A stretch of DNA of 64,000 nt, from positions 5,766,001 to 5,830,000 of the forward strand of contig CP085828.1 in NCBI GenBank assembly GCA_020809705.1, read 5' to 3'. Position numbers and translations under genes: made by a program. Positions 46,582-57,236 of the stretch are shown here, one piece after another. A model generated the notes under the pieces. The model was not told where the DNA came from. It made no database searches and saw only the letters and a list, made by a program, of their open reading frames with translations. Every line of letters starts with the position of its first letter. Within the stretch, counting starts at the first letter, position 1. Source of the stretch: Calonectria ilicicola. Taxonomy: Eukaryota > Ascomycota > Sordariomycetes > Hypocreales > Nectriaceae.

Positions 46582-49500
46582 ATGGCCGAGGAAGATACTC
46601 AGAGGGACGAGGCGGAGTCCCGCGCTGCCCTCCTGGGCCGCATGGTAGCCGCAGCGCAACAAGGGACTTCGCAGGATGACGACAAACCTGCTCCTGAAAC
46701 AGAGGGCTTAAATGAGGAAGATGCGCTCAGAAATCTCACTGGGACGGTCAGAGACCAGAATGACTTGGAGCGAGATATCACTATTCAAGCCAATGCTGCG
46801 TTGATGGAAGCTGAGGATAAGAAGGATCAGAACCGAATCGACAAATTGCAGACAACAAGGCATCGACTTCAGCTGCAGCTTGACAAGGAAGAAAAGCGGC
46901 TTGAAAAAGTCTCTGGAAACCCTTACCAAGCTCGAAATGTTCAGAAAGAAATCGCAAAGTTACAAGGAGAAATTGACCAAATCAGCGGCGATATTTCGGA
47001 TTTCCAAGCACGAATTGACAAGCGTCATCAGGAAAACCCGCTCGATGACGGCAAGCAGTCCAAGTCTAAGCGACTACCTGGTGAAAGCCATCGTGACTAT
47101 CTTATTCGCACTGGAAAAATTACCCCTTTTGCCAAGATTGGTGGACCGCGACCGGCGGGCATTGAAGGTCAACTTGCCGACACAGTCTTGGACGCAGAAG
47201 AAGAAGCAGCCGCTGATCAGCTAGAGGGCGAAGCGGAGGGCCCTTCCTCCCATCAGAAACTTCGACGACCTGGATTTGCTGATGAAGTAGAAGCTCAAGT
47301 CACGAAGCCAGAGACTCATGTAATTGAGAGCGAATTTTCTCTGAGGCCGAGGAAGAAGAGACGTGTTCAGGCGGAACAAAGCCCTTCATCGGATTTTGAA
47401 CCTGATGAAGGATCTAACTTTGAATCAGACCATCAACAAGGGGCCGATGATGATCTTATCAGGGAAGATCGCCGCAAAAAGAAGGCAAAATCAAAGGCTG
47501 TTGACGAGGAAACTGTTGATCTCAGTAAAATCGACGATGGAAACGAAAAGATTTATAAGCAGAGACTAAACGATTGGGTGGCTCGAAGAAGTCGGGCAAG
47601 ACGCGCTCGTCGACAAAATGCCGCCTCTGACGGAGAGGAAAGCGACGAAGAAGAGGAAGAATGGTTTAAGCCAGCGCCAGATGTTCCTGATCATCAGTTC
47701 AGTGATGATCTCAAACTGCCTGGCGATATTCACCCATCTCTTTTCGGCTATCAGAAAACAGGTATCCAATGGCTTGCTGAACTTCACAAGCAGAATGTTG
47801 GCGGCATCATCGGTGACGAAATGGGATTAGGAAAAACCGTGCAGTTGATCGCCTTCATTGCCGCACTCCACTATAGTAAAAGGCTTAAGCGCCCAGTCAT
47901 TGTAGTGGCACCGGCGACCTTACTTCGTCAATGGGTGAGCGAGTTCCATCGTTGGTGGCCTCCTCTCCGAGTCTCGATTTTGCACGCGTCAGGTAGCGGC
48001 ATGCTAAACCCTAAGCATGAAGACGATTATGACTTGGATAACTACCGTCCGATCGCAAGCAAGTCTGGCAAAGCTGCAAGAAGAATCGTCAACAGTGTTG
48101 TCAAGAACGGACATGTTCTTGTAACAACTTACACTGGTCTTCAGACTTATGCGGAAGAATTGCTACCTGTACAATGGGATTACGCCGTTTTAGACGAGGG
48201 ACACAAGATTCGTAACCCCAATGCCGAAATTACTGTGACATGCAAGGAGCTCAATACTCCCAATCGTGTCATTCTCTCAGGAACACCAGTCCAGAACAAC
48301 CTTACCGAACTTTGGTCCTTGTTCGATTTTATTTACCCAATGCGGCTTGGAACCTTGGTCAATTTTAGAACGCAGTTTGAGATTCCGATTCGACAAGGCG
48401 GCTATGCCAATGCCTCCAATTTACAAGTTATGGCGGCAGAGAAGTGTGCCGAGGCTCTAAAAGAAACCATCAGTCAATATCTGCTTCAGCGCCTCAAAGT
48501 GGATGTTGCTGCCGACCTTCCTGAGAAGACTGAGCAAGTTCTCTTCTGCAAGCTCACTGATGGGCAGCGCGGTGCGTATGAGACTTTCCTCAAGTCAGAT
48601 GAGGTTTCGGCCATCCTGCAGCGGCATAGGCAGTCTCTGTATGGCATCGACATCTTGCGCAAAATTTGCAACCATCCTGACCTACTCGATAAGAATCTCG
48701 GACAAAAGGTTGGATATGAGTTTGGTAGCCCGAAGCTTTCAGCTAAGCTGCAACTCACTAAGGATCTCTTACAAAAGGTCATGATTCCAAACGGCCACAA
48801 GTGCCTTTTGTTTTCTCAAGGAAAGCAGATGCTCAACATCATTGAGAAATGCATGAGGGACTGTGAGATTTCCTATCTTCGTATGGATGGCGAAACACCC
48901 GTGGATCAACGACAACCCATGATTGATCGGTTCAACGAAGACCCTGATATTCATGTCTTTTTGATGACGACCCGCACAGGCGGATTGGGAACCAATTTGA
49001 CTGGGGCGGACCGTATTATCATTTTCGATCCCGACTGGAACCCATCAACTGATCTGCAAGCGAGAGAGCGAGCTTGGAGATTAGGTCAGACAAGACCTGT
49101 GAAGATTTACAGATTAATGACCGAGGGCACGATTGAGGAGAAGATCTATCACCGACAAATTTTCAAACAATTCATGACAAACAAAGTTTTAAAGGACCCA
49201 AAGCAGCGTAGTTCTTATGATTTATCGGATCTTTACGACCTATTCAGTTTTAACCCAGTCGGAGAGGCTGGCACTCAGCGAAGCGATGTCTTCAAAGGCG
49301 CCGAGGTAAATATTAAAGGCACTGCTCCAGATGGCGCAGAGGCAAAGAACCTTCAGCCTATCAGCAACGTGGGCGATGAGGAGAGGAAGGAGCTTCAACA
49401 AATGAACTTGGTGGCTGCTATGGAAGACTTCAAAGAAGACGACTCTGCGCATGATGAAAAGCGCATGCTCCAGGGTATTTTTGCCAAGTCGGTCAACAGC

Positions 49501-50031
49501 GCCTATGATCATGAACAGATTGTCAATGGCCCTCAAAAAGCTAAAGCAGACATGAGCGTGCTTCGACATGAAGCAAATCAAATTGCTCGACAAGCAGCAG
49601 CGCATCTTCGCCAGGCTGGAGTCGAAGCTCGCCGAGTCCCTATCGGTACCGTAACATGGACCGGTGAAGTAGGACAAGCAGGACGGCCAGGCGCCAACCG
49701 GCGCCGAGGAGGACCAAGCTCAGCGAGCATCATGAGCAATCTTGCCGACCGCCAAGGCTTAGACGGCGGGAGTGGAAGCAGCTCCCGTTCTGGAACGCCA
49801 GGCTCGGATCGAAATCTCAAGGCCAAGGATTTCATCACCATGATCAAGGCGTTTATTAATCGACATGGGGGTCGAGTCCCCAGTAAGATGCTTGTAGATC
49901 ATTTCAACCCGTACTGCCCAGGGAAGAAACAAAGCGATGAGTTCAAGGCTGCGCTTGATAAAGTTGCAGTGTTATCCAAGACTGGCGGAAGCGGCAGAGG
50001 CATGTGGTCCCTGAAGCCTGGAGTAAAATAG
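46582..50031 (+). CDS. rad26: SNF2-family DNA-dependent ATPase Rad26 (CSB/ERCC6)
   Basis: Single exon, 1149 residues, starting at MAEEDTQRDEAE. Rad26/CSB binds stalled RNA polymerase II and starts transcription-coupled nucleotide excision repair. A coiled N-terminus (about 50-160) is followed by the CSB-type stretch GESHRDYLIRTGKITPF and basic nuclear-localisation segments (RKKRRV). The two-lobed SNF2 motor follows: motif I DEMGLGKTVQ at about 412, motif II DEGH at about 538, LSGTPVQNNLTELWSLFDF, RTGGLGTNLTGAD and the ARERAWRLGQTRPV motif VI. The last 65 residues (AFINRHGGRVPSKMLVDHFNP...) match the conserved C-terminal helical domain of the CSB family. Length near that of yeast Rad26 (1085). 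Convergent with uS11. Confidence 0.96.
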   Translation: MAEEDTQRDEAESRAALLGRMVAAAQQGTSQDDDKPAPETEGLNEEDALRNLTGTVRDQNDLERDITIQANAALMEAEDKKDQNRIDKLQTTRHRLQLQLDKEEKRLEKVSGNPYQARNVQKEIAKLQGEIDQISGDISDFQARIDKRHQENPLDDGKQSKSKRLPGESHRDYLIRTGKITPFAKIGGPRPAGIEGQLADTVLDAEEEAAADQLEGEAEGPSSHQKLRRPGFADEVEAQVTKPETHVIESEFSLRPRKKRRVQAEQSPSSDFEPDEGSNFESDHQQGADDDLIREDRRKKKAKSKAVDEETVDLSKIDDGNEKIYKQRLNDWVARRSRARRARRQNAASDGEESDEEEEEWFKPAPDVPDHQFSDDLKLPGDIHPSLFGYQKTGIQWLAELHKQNVGGIIGDEMGLGKTVQLIAFIAALHYSKRLKRPVIVVAPATLLRQWVSEFHRWWPPLRVSILHASGSGMLNPKHEDDYDLDNYRPIASKSGKAARRIVNSVVKNGHVLVTTYTGLQTYAEELLPVQWDYAVLDEGHKIRNPNAEITVTCKELNTPNRVILSGTPVQNNLTELWSLFDFIYPMRLGTLVNFRTQFEIPIRQGGYANASNLQVMAAEKCAEALKETISQYLLQRLKVDVAADLPEKTEQVLFCKLTDGQRGAYETFLKSDEVSAILQRHRQSLYGIDILRKICNHPDLLDKNLGQKVGYEFGSPKLSAKLQLTKDLLQKVMIPNGHKCLLFSQGKQMLNIIEKCMRDCEISYLRMDGETPVDQRQPMIDRFNEDPDIHVFLMTTRTGGLGTNLTGADRIIIFDPDWNPSTDLQARERAWRLGQTRPVKIYRLMTEGTIEEKIYHRQIFKQFMTNKVLKDPKQRSSYDLSDLYDLFSFNPVGEAGTQRSDVFKGAEVNIKGTAPDGAEAKNLQPISNVGDEERKELQQMNLVAAMEDFKEDDSAHDEKRMLQGIFAKSVNSAYDHEQIVNGPQKAKADMSVLRHEANQIARQAAAHLRQAGVEARRVPIGTVTWTGEVGQAGRPGANRRRGGPSSASIMSNLADRQGLDGGSGSSSRSGTPGSDRNLKAKDFITMIKAFINRHGGRVPSKMLVDHFNPYCPGKKQSDEFKAALDKVAVLSKTGGSGRGMWSLKPGVK

Positions 50032-50419
50032 ACCGACGAGCTTAGAGAGTATTGGTTTGGGCGGCGTGGGCTATGGCGTTCGGATACCCTATCATTATCA
50101 TTTTAGATGGTCACATTAAGCAGAGCAGATATTTATTTAATTGGTTGGTCATCATCATTCATTGTTCACGACTACATATAATTGACATCACGTGTGAACC
50201 CTCACAGAGGAGAATTGATTTGATCAGGAGGATGATTCATGGGCCTTCTTCGGGCGAATTCATAACTGTCTAGAGCGTCCTAACCGAATACCGGAACAGG
50301 CGCAGCAGCATAGACTGGAGACCAGGCACAATAGCCGTTCTCCTCGTGATTCTCAACGCCACAGAGGAACCAGATAGCGAAACTCCTGTCCAATCCAGGC
50401 CACCCAATAAGCGAGTAGC
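50032..50419. other. Convergent intergenic region
   Basis: 388 bases between the rad26 and uS11 stop codons; both 3' UTRs, no gene seen. Confidence 0.5.
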
Positions 50420-51112
<693 letters not shown>

Positions 51113-51428
51113 TTTGAAATTGGCGACGACTGGAACACTGTCACTTGGCTGTTGAGAATGAGGTTCTCCAAATGGTTTTCCGCGCCGCCGCCAATTTGGT
51201 CGTGGAGGTGGGCTGCCGAGCGGTGGGGTGCGGCAGAAAAATTCGGTCGAAATTCGACTGGTGCGCGAGAGAAAGCCCTGCCCTAGGCGAAGTTTTTTTT
51301 TCTCCAAGTGGGTCTCGCCAATTCCCCCCGAGCTGAAGGAAAAAGGCTGGCGCTCCCTCTTTTCTCTCCCCGTGAGCTTCACCGACCGACAACCACTAAC
51401 GACCCTCACAACAGCCGTCGCCGACAAA
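51113..51428. promoter_or_regulatory. Shared divergent promoter of two ribosomal protein genes
   Basis: The start codons of uS11 (-) and uL30 (+) are 316 bases apart, so one small- and one large-subunit protein gene share one control region. It contains a T-tract around 51,292-51,303 and C/T-rich stretches just before the uL30 start. I find no exact Homol-D box. Confidence 0.7.
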
Positions 51429-52866
51429 ATGGGTGCTACGTATGTGCTTCCTCCCTGAGCCATTCGATATGGGCAGATGTCCGGTCCCGAATTCTTTTGC
51501 AGATTGTCGTGGTCCTCTCGCTGGATAAGTCGCGGTCTGGATGACCGCTGACCTGCCAGCTCGATCTTTCTTGGACCTCTCCCTCAGCTGCCCAGGCTTG
51601 GAACACAGCTTGAGCACTGAGAGATGTTTTCTGGGGTGTTGGAGATGAAGGCGTCTGCCTTCTCTCTCAAATTCATTGTCGTCCGGGTACTCGCATTGGG
51701 CTGAAAATGCATTGGTGCCGAGCAGACCCTCGACACAAAATTCCTAAACACGAACGTGTTTGGGGTGTTGTTGGATGAGCAGTACAGAGATTTCCCCCTT
51801 GGGGATTGCCTCTTTGGCGGCGTCTCTTGTCTCACCAATTAAATTCATCTCTCGAGTTAGCCAAAGCAGAGAATGTCGCATTGCAACAATTCTCGCACCG
51901 GCGCTCTGTTCCATACCACTCTGTGGTATTTGGACTGCGAACTAATCTGATTCTGTAGTGTCCCTACCAACGACCAGATCCTGGTCCCTGAGACCCTTCT
52001 CAAGAAGCGCAAGTCTCAGGAGAAGGCCCGCGCTGAGCGCACTGCCGCCGCTGAGGCCAAGAAGACTGTGAGTAATAACCCTTTTCTTTTCCCGGCATTA
52101 TGATGCACAACATACCTATCAGCTAGACAATCGTCAATGTTGTTGATATAATTAACCTTCTTTCGGGTCTGACAATGCCTGATCAAAATCATTTTGTATC
52201 CAAATGGATCTTGAGGACAGTAACTAATAGTCTTCCTAGGCCAACAAGGAGAAGCGTGGCGTCATCTTCAAGCGTGCTGAGAAGTACGTCAAGGAGTACC
52301 GCGATGCTGAGCGTGAGAAGATCCGCCTCCACCGCGTTGCCAAGCAGGAGGACTCTGCCTACATCCCTGCTGAGGCCAAGCTGATCTTCGTCGTCCGTAT
52401 CAAGGGTATCAACAAGATGCCCCCCAAGCCCCGCAAGATCCTCCAGCTCCTCCGTCTCCTCCAGATCAACAACGGTGTCTTCATCAAGGTCACCAAGGCC
52501 ACCACTGAGATGCTCAAGGTCGTCGAGCCCTGGATCGCTTACGGTTACCCCAACCTGAAGTCCATCAAGGAGCTCGTCTACAAGCGTGGTTACGGAAAGG
52601 TCAACAAGCAGCGTGTCGCTCTTACTGACAACTCCATCATCGAGGAGTCCCTCGGCAAGTACGGCATCGTCTGTATGGAGGATCTCATCCACGAGATCTT
52701 CTCCGTCGGCCCCAACTTCAAGCAGGCCTCCAACTTCCTCTGGCCCTTCAAGCTCAGCAACCCCACTGGTGGCTTCCGTCCCCGCAAGTTCAAGCACTTT
52801 ATCGAGGGTGGTGACCTTGGCAACCGTGAGGATGCCATCAACGCTCTCATCCGCCAGATGAACTAA
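51429..52866 (+). CDS. rpl7: 60S ribosomal protein uL30 (L7)
   Basis: Exons 51429..51439, 51959..52067, 52240..52866; 248 residues, normal for eukaryotic L7. Exon 1 is only 11 nt (ATG GGT GCT AC) and the first intron is unusually long at 519 nt. The second intron (172 nt) carries a box C/D snoRNA. The protein has the basic eukaryote-specific N-terminus ([20 protein letters not shown]) and the uL30 fold with [20 protein letters not shown]. The L7 hallmark is [24 protein letters not shown] followed by [24 protein letters not shown]. It binds 25S/5S rRNA at the central protuberance side of the large subunit. Confidence 0.98.
52094..52179 (+). ncRNA. Intronic box C/D snoRNA in RPL7 intron 2
   Basis: An 86-nt unit inside intron 52068..52239. 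A perfect 6-bp terminal stem (GGCATT at 52094-52099, AATGCC at 52174-52179) brackets a C box (ATGATGC, one mismatch to RTGATGA, 52100-52106) and a D box (CTGA, 52169-52172). A C'-like element (GTTGATA) lies at 52142-52148. Directly upstream of the D box, 52159-52168 reads TCTTTCGGGT, an exact 10-nt complement of the universally conserved LSU rRNA segment ACCCGAAAGA. The rule of the fifth base upstream of box D points to the G of ACCCG (yeast Gm805 by my recollection of the numbering). In budding yeast the RPL7 introns host snR39 and snR59, which modify A807 two bases away, so host and target region agree. The RNA would be released by splicing and exonuclease trimming. Confidence 0.82.
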
Positions 52867-53212
52867 AATGTTTTTAAATGAAAACAAAAAGGGTTAATGG
52901 GATTGGTCGTTAGGACTCAAAATAAGCATGGTTGCTCGGCGTTCGTTGTCATGACAGGGATTTATGGAAATTGATACCATGATGAATGACACTCGAGTTT
53001 CCAACTCTACATTGTGAAAGCTGCCTGTGAACGTGATCTGCGCCGTGATGCTAGTTCCCCTGTAGAATTGTAATGCCGACTGGTACGTACGGTTGTGGGA
53101 CCCATGTGAAATGTGATTGGAGCAGGGGTATGAATAATCTATTTACATGTGGGCCGGGCCTCAAGGTAGTTTACATCATCGGGGCAACATCCCGAAGCCA
53201 GCATTCTCATCT
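52867..53212. other. Convergent intergenic region
   Basis: 346 bases between the uL30 and ISA2 stop codons; 3' UTRs, nothing else seen. Confidence 0.5.
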
Positions 53213-53982
53213 TCATGGCTTAATGTCGAAGCTGGTTCCGCATCCGCAACTACTTGTAGCATAAGGATTGTCCACAATCTTGAATTGAGAGCCAATGAGC
53301 TCTTGTGTAAAGTCCACCTTGCTTCCCTTGAGGAGGTCGAGAGACGGTTCGTCGAGAATAACTTTGGGACCGTCCTCAGAAGCCGTGGCCAGGTCAGCAT
53401 CGTCTGCGAGGTATTGGAAGATGGTGTCGTCTTCATTGAGGGTGGAGGACCATTCGGGAGAGTCCTTAGGAGGGAGGGTTATAAGGCTCATAAGATATTG
53501 GAAGCCGTGGCAACCGCCGCTCTCGACCTGAATGCGCAGCGCCAGGTTGGGGTTGCCATCCTTTTCCATAATCTTAGATAAACGCTGCGGGGGTGTCAAT
53601 GGCATTGCTCGGGACGACAGAAAGAAGGGGGGCATACCGTAGCTGCCCGAGGGGTGATTTCCAGCACCATGTCGTTTCCATCCTCATCTTTGGGGTTGTT
53701 CAAGATTGTTCGGGTTTGTTGGCGAGGGGCGGAGCTTGAGAAATGACGTATTGAAGGAACTCGAATATTCAATGACTGGGCGGGCCTATGCGCAGAGCTT
53801 TGTGGGTATGTTGAGAGCTTCCGCGAAGCGGTAGAGAATTGAGTAGATCGGGAGGCGCATCGTGGGAGTAGGAATTCCAAGGTGGTTGAGGACTGTGAAG
53901 TTGACGTAGACCAAGTGCGATGTGCAAGCCGCAGAAAAGAGCGACCCGCCGAAGGTGCGTGTTCGCAGCGTAATCGAGGCAT
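53213..53982 (-). CDS. isa2: Mitochondrial iron-sulfur assembly protein Isa2
   Basis: Exons on the minus strand: 53982..53638 and 53584..53213, 238 residues. Isa2 works with Isa1 and Iba57 in the mitochondrial matrix to build [4Fe-4S] clusters for aconitase, lipoate synthase and others. The first 80 or so residues are rich in Arg and Ser with RHFSSSAPR, a typical matrix-targeting presequence. The HesB/IscA domain covers about 85-238 and has the three conserved cysteines: C140 in SGGCHGFQY and C228/C230 in SSCGCGTSF. GCHGFQY rather than GCSG favours Isa2 over Isa1. The 53-nt intron joins AAT|RLSK in frame. The start at 53982 is preferred over a far-upstream in-frame methionine because it begins the presequence. 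Confidence 0.94.
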
Positions 53983-54538
53983 GGCCAACAAAGGTGTCGG
54001 ATATGGGAATATTATGTTTGAGCAAGGATGAGGCCGGCGACAACGGCTCAGGAGAGAAGATGGTGGGTAGTTATCGGCACGGGTGCGGTAAAGCGTCTTT
54101 TTTGCTGAGAAATGCAAGAAGCCGGGCCAGTGACTGGTTTGCTCGATCTCGAAATTCTTTAGGTGCCACGGCTCTAGAAACGGACCGGGGGCCGAGCAAG
54201 GTGAATCGGAGTCCGAGGTACCAAGTCGCAGGCAGCACGCCCAAAGGATACAAGCACCCAGACACCCTGACACCCACCCGACTCTCGCACAGCGCCTGCA
54301 ATGTGTGGGCAGAAAAAAAAAACTCCAGCCTGGATTATGTAACGCACCATCCCCCTCGACCCGCTTATCGATAGCGGTTTCTGGCCTGTGACTCGTGGTT
54401 GCGCATCGCTAAGCCCCAAGGTGCACGCCCCACCTCCCACCAAAAATCCTCAATTTTGCCTTGTGTCGAAACAACCCCGCGCACGCACCCAGCGAGTTTG
54501 ACCCTTAACAGGCCACGACAAGTCCCAACTCGCCCATC
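53983..54538. promoter_or_regulatory. Divergent promoter region, isa2 and eIF3c
   Basis: 556 bases between start codons; no gene seen. C-rich just before the eIF3c start. The two promoters must lie here. Confidence 0.5.
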
Positions 54539-57236
54539 ATGTCTCGATTCTTCCGCGGCGGCGACGACAGCTCGAGTGATAGCTCCAGCGACGAGGAGGA
54601 GCTCTACTCCGAGGAGGAGGAGGAGGAGCAGGACGTTCAAGACTCCCAGGATGACTCTGAGGAGGAGGAGGGCTCTGATGACTCCGACAGCGACAGCAGC
54701 GATGATGGTAAACAAGGAGCCAACAAGTTCTTGAGGGATGCGTCCTCGGATAGCGATGATAGCGACGAAGAGGTCCGAGCCAAGGTCAAGAGTGCCAAGG
54801 ACAAGCGACTTGACGAGCTCGAGGCCTCCATCAAGCAGATTGAGAACGGCCAGAAGAACGGTGACTGGACTCTCATCTCGGCCGGTACGAACCCCTCTAC
54901 GAACCCCCCGATCAAGAACCCAAGCTCGATAAAATATAGAAACAAAGACGGAATAATGAAAAAGAAAAGACACTTGCTAACGCGAAAATGCAGAGTATGA
55001 CAAGTTGACCCGTCAGGTTGCCAAGTTGCCTGGCAAGTCCCCCAAGCCTTACATCCGAATTCTGGCTGAGCTCGAGGATTTCATGAACGAGGCCCTCGCC
55101 AAGCAGAAGGTCACCCCCAAGAAGATGAACGCCACCCAAGCCCGAGCCTTGAACGCTGTCAAGCAGAAGATCAAGAAGAACAACAAGGACCTGCAGACTC
55201 AGCTCGATGCCTACAGAGAAGACAAGGATGGCTTCATGGAGTCCTCTGAGGAGGAGGTCCAGGCCGCTCCCAAGCCCAAGAAGACCATTAAGTTCGAGGT
55301 TGAGGCTCCTGTTGTCGCTGAGGAGGGCGGCATTGACGATGGCTTCGCCACCGTTGGCAAGGGCGGCAAGACTCTCCAATACACCCCTGAGAGTATCTTC
55401 AAGCACCTCCGTACCATCTTGGACTCTCGTGGAAAGAAGAACACCGATCGCCTTGAGCAGATCAAGGTGATGGAGAAGTTGGGCGAGATTGCCAATACCC
55501 CTTACCAGAAGATCCGTGTCTACCTCACTATCGTTTCTGCCCGATTTGATCTTGGCACTGGTACCGGCAACGTTATGCCTCTGGACCACTGGAAGGCCGC
55601 CGAGAAGGAGCTTGCCGCCCTTCTTGAGGTTCTTGAGAAGAACCACGACTATGTCGTCGTTGAGAACGCCGAAGAGTGGGATGATGATGAGAAGCCCCCT
55701 ACCCTCCAGGAGGGCCAGAAGTACATCAAGGTCCCTGGCAGCATCGTCTCATACATCGAGCGACTAGACGACGAGCTCGTCCGCTCCCTGCAGAGCATCG
55801 ACCCCCACACCTCAGAGTATATTGAGCGACTACAGGACGAGGGTGGTCTCTACAACATCATCTTCCGTGGCCTCCTTTACTACGAGCACCTCCGCAAGGA
55901 CGAGGAGCTCGACACCCCTCAAGACAGCGTAAACAGAATCGTCATGCGACGTCTGGAGCACGTCTACTTCAAGCCTGCTCAGGTCGTCAAGACCTTCGAG
56001 GAGAACTGCTGGAAAACTGTCGGCGACTCCATCGAGTCTGTCATCACTCCCCGTGCCCAGGCTCAGGATGCTAGCAACCTTGTCAATGTCCTCTGCAACT
56101 ACCTCTTCAGCAACAGCGACGGCATTATCCGTGCCCGAGCTATGCTTTGCCAGGTCTACTTCCTTGCCCTTCACGGCGACTACTACAAGTCCCGTGACAT
56201 GATGTTGATGTCGCATCTTCAGGAGAACATCCCCAACTTCGATGTCCAGAGCCAGATTCTGTACAACCGAACACTAGTCCAGGTCGGTCTCTGTGCCTTC
56301 CGCAAGGGTCTCGTCTACGATGCCCAGAACACCCTCCAAGAGATCTGCGGCAGCGGTCGTCAAAAGGAGCTGCTCGCCCAGGGTGTTATGATGCAGCGAT
56401 ACGGCCAGGTCTCTCCTGAGCAGGAGCGCCTTGAGAAGCAGCGACAGCTTCCCTTCCACATGCACATCAACCTTGAGCTCCTCGAGTGTGTGTACCTGAC
56501 CTGCAGCATGCTTCTGGAGATTCCTCTGCTCGCCCAGACTGGCTCATCGCCCGACGTTAAGAAGCGTGTTATCAGCAAGACCTACCGTCGCATGCTCGAG
56601 TACCACGAGAGGCAGATCTTCACTGGTCCCCCCGAGAACACCCGAGACCATGTGATGCAGGCGTCCAAGGCTCTGGCTGCTGGTGAGTGGAAGAAGTCGA
56701 TCGAGTTCATCCACAGCATCAAGATCTGGGATCTCATGCCCAACGCCGAGGACATCAAGGCCATGCTCTCCAAGCAGATCCAGGAGGAGGGTCTGCGAAC
56801 CTACCTCTTCACCTACGCCCCCTTCTACGACACCCTCGCCATCGAAACCCTCAGCACCATGTTCGAGCTCGACGCCACCAAGGTGTCGGCTGTTGTCAGC
56901 AAGATGATCAGCCACGAGGAGCTTGCTGCCTCGCTCGACCAGGTCACCTCGACTGTCATCTTCCGCAAGGGCGTCGAGCTCAGCAGACTGCAATCCCTTG
57001 CTCTCGCGCTGTCCGACAAGGCCAGCTCGCTCATTGAGACCAACGAGCGAACACTGGAGCAGCGCACACAAGGCACATCAAATGCCTTTGAGCGACAAGG
57101 TGGTCGTGGCCGAGGTGGCCAGAGGACGGGCCAGCGCCAAGGCCGAGGAGGTGCGCGAGCGGGTGGTAACACACAGCGACAGGCTGGTGGTACACAGTTC
57201 ACGGGCGGTGCGCTGGGTGCGGCCGTTCGGGGTTGA
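54539..57236 (+). CDS. nip1: Translation initiation factor eIF3 subunit c (Nip1)
   Basis: Exons 54539..54884 and 54994..57236, 862 residues. eIF3c is a core PCI subunit of eIF3, linking the 40S subunit with eIF1 and eIF5 during start-codon selection. The N-terminus is a long Ser/Asp/Glu-rich acidic tract (about 5-85, the eIF1/eIF5-binding part in yeast). The conserved eIF3c_N region follows ([31 protein letters not shown]), then the helical body and a PCI domain at about 640-800 ([27 protein letters not shown]). The C-terminus has RGG-type repeats (GGRGRGGQR). The intron splits the GAG codon of AEYDKL with standard borders. Length agrees with fungal orthologues (about 850-870). Confidence 0.97.

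Noticed and set aside
51440..51958. A second snoRNA in RPL7 intron 1
   Set aside because: AGATGAA- and CTGA-like words occur, but no C and D pair at the right distance is bracketed by a terminal stem.
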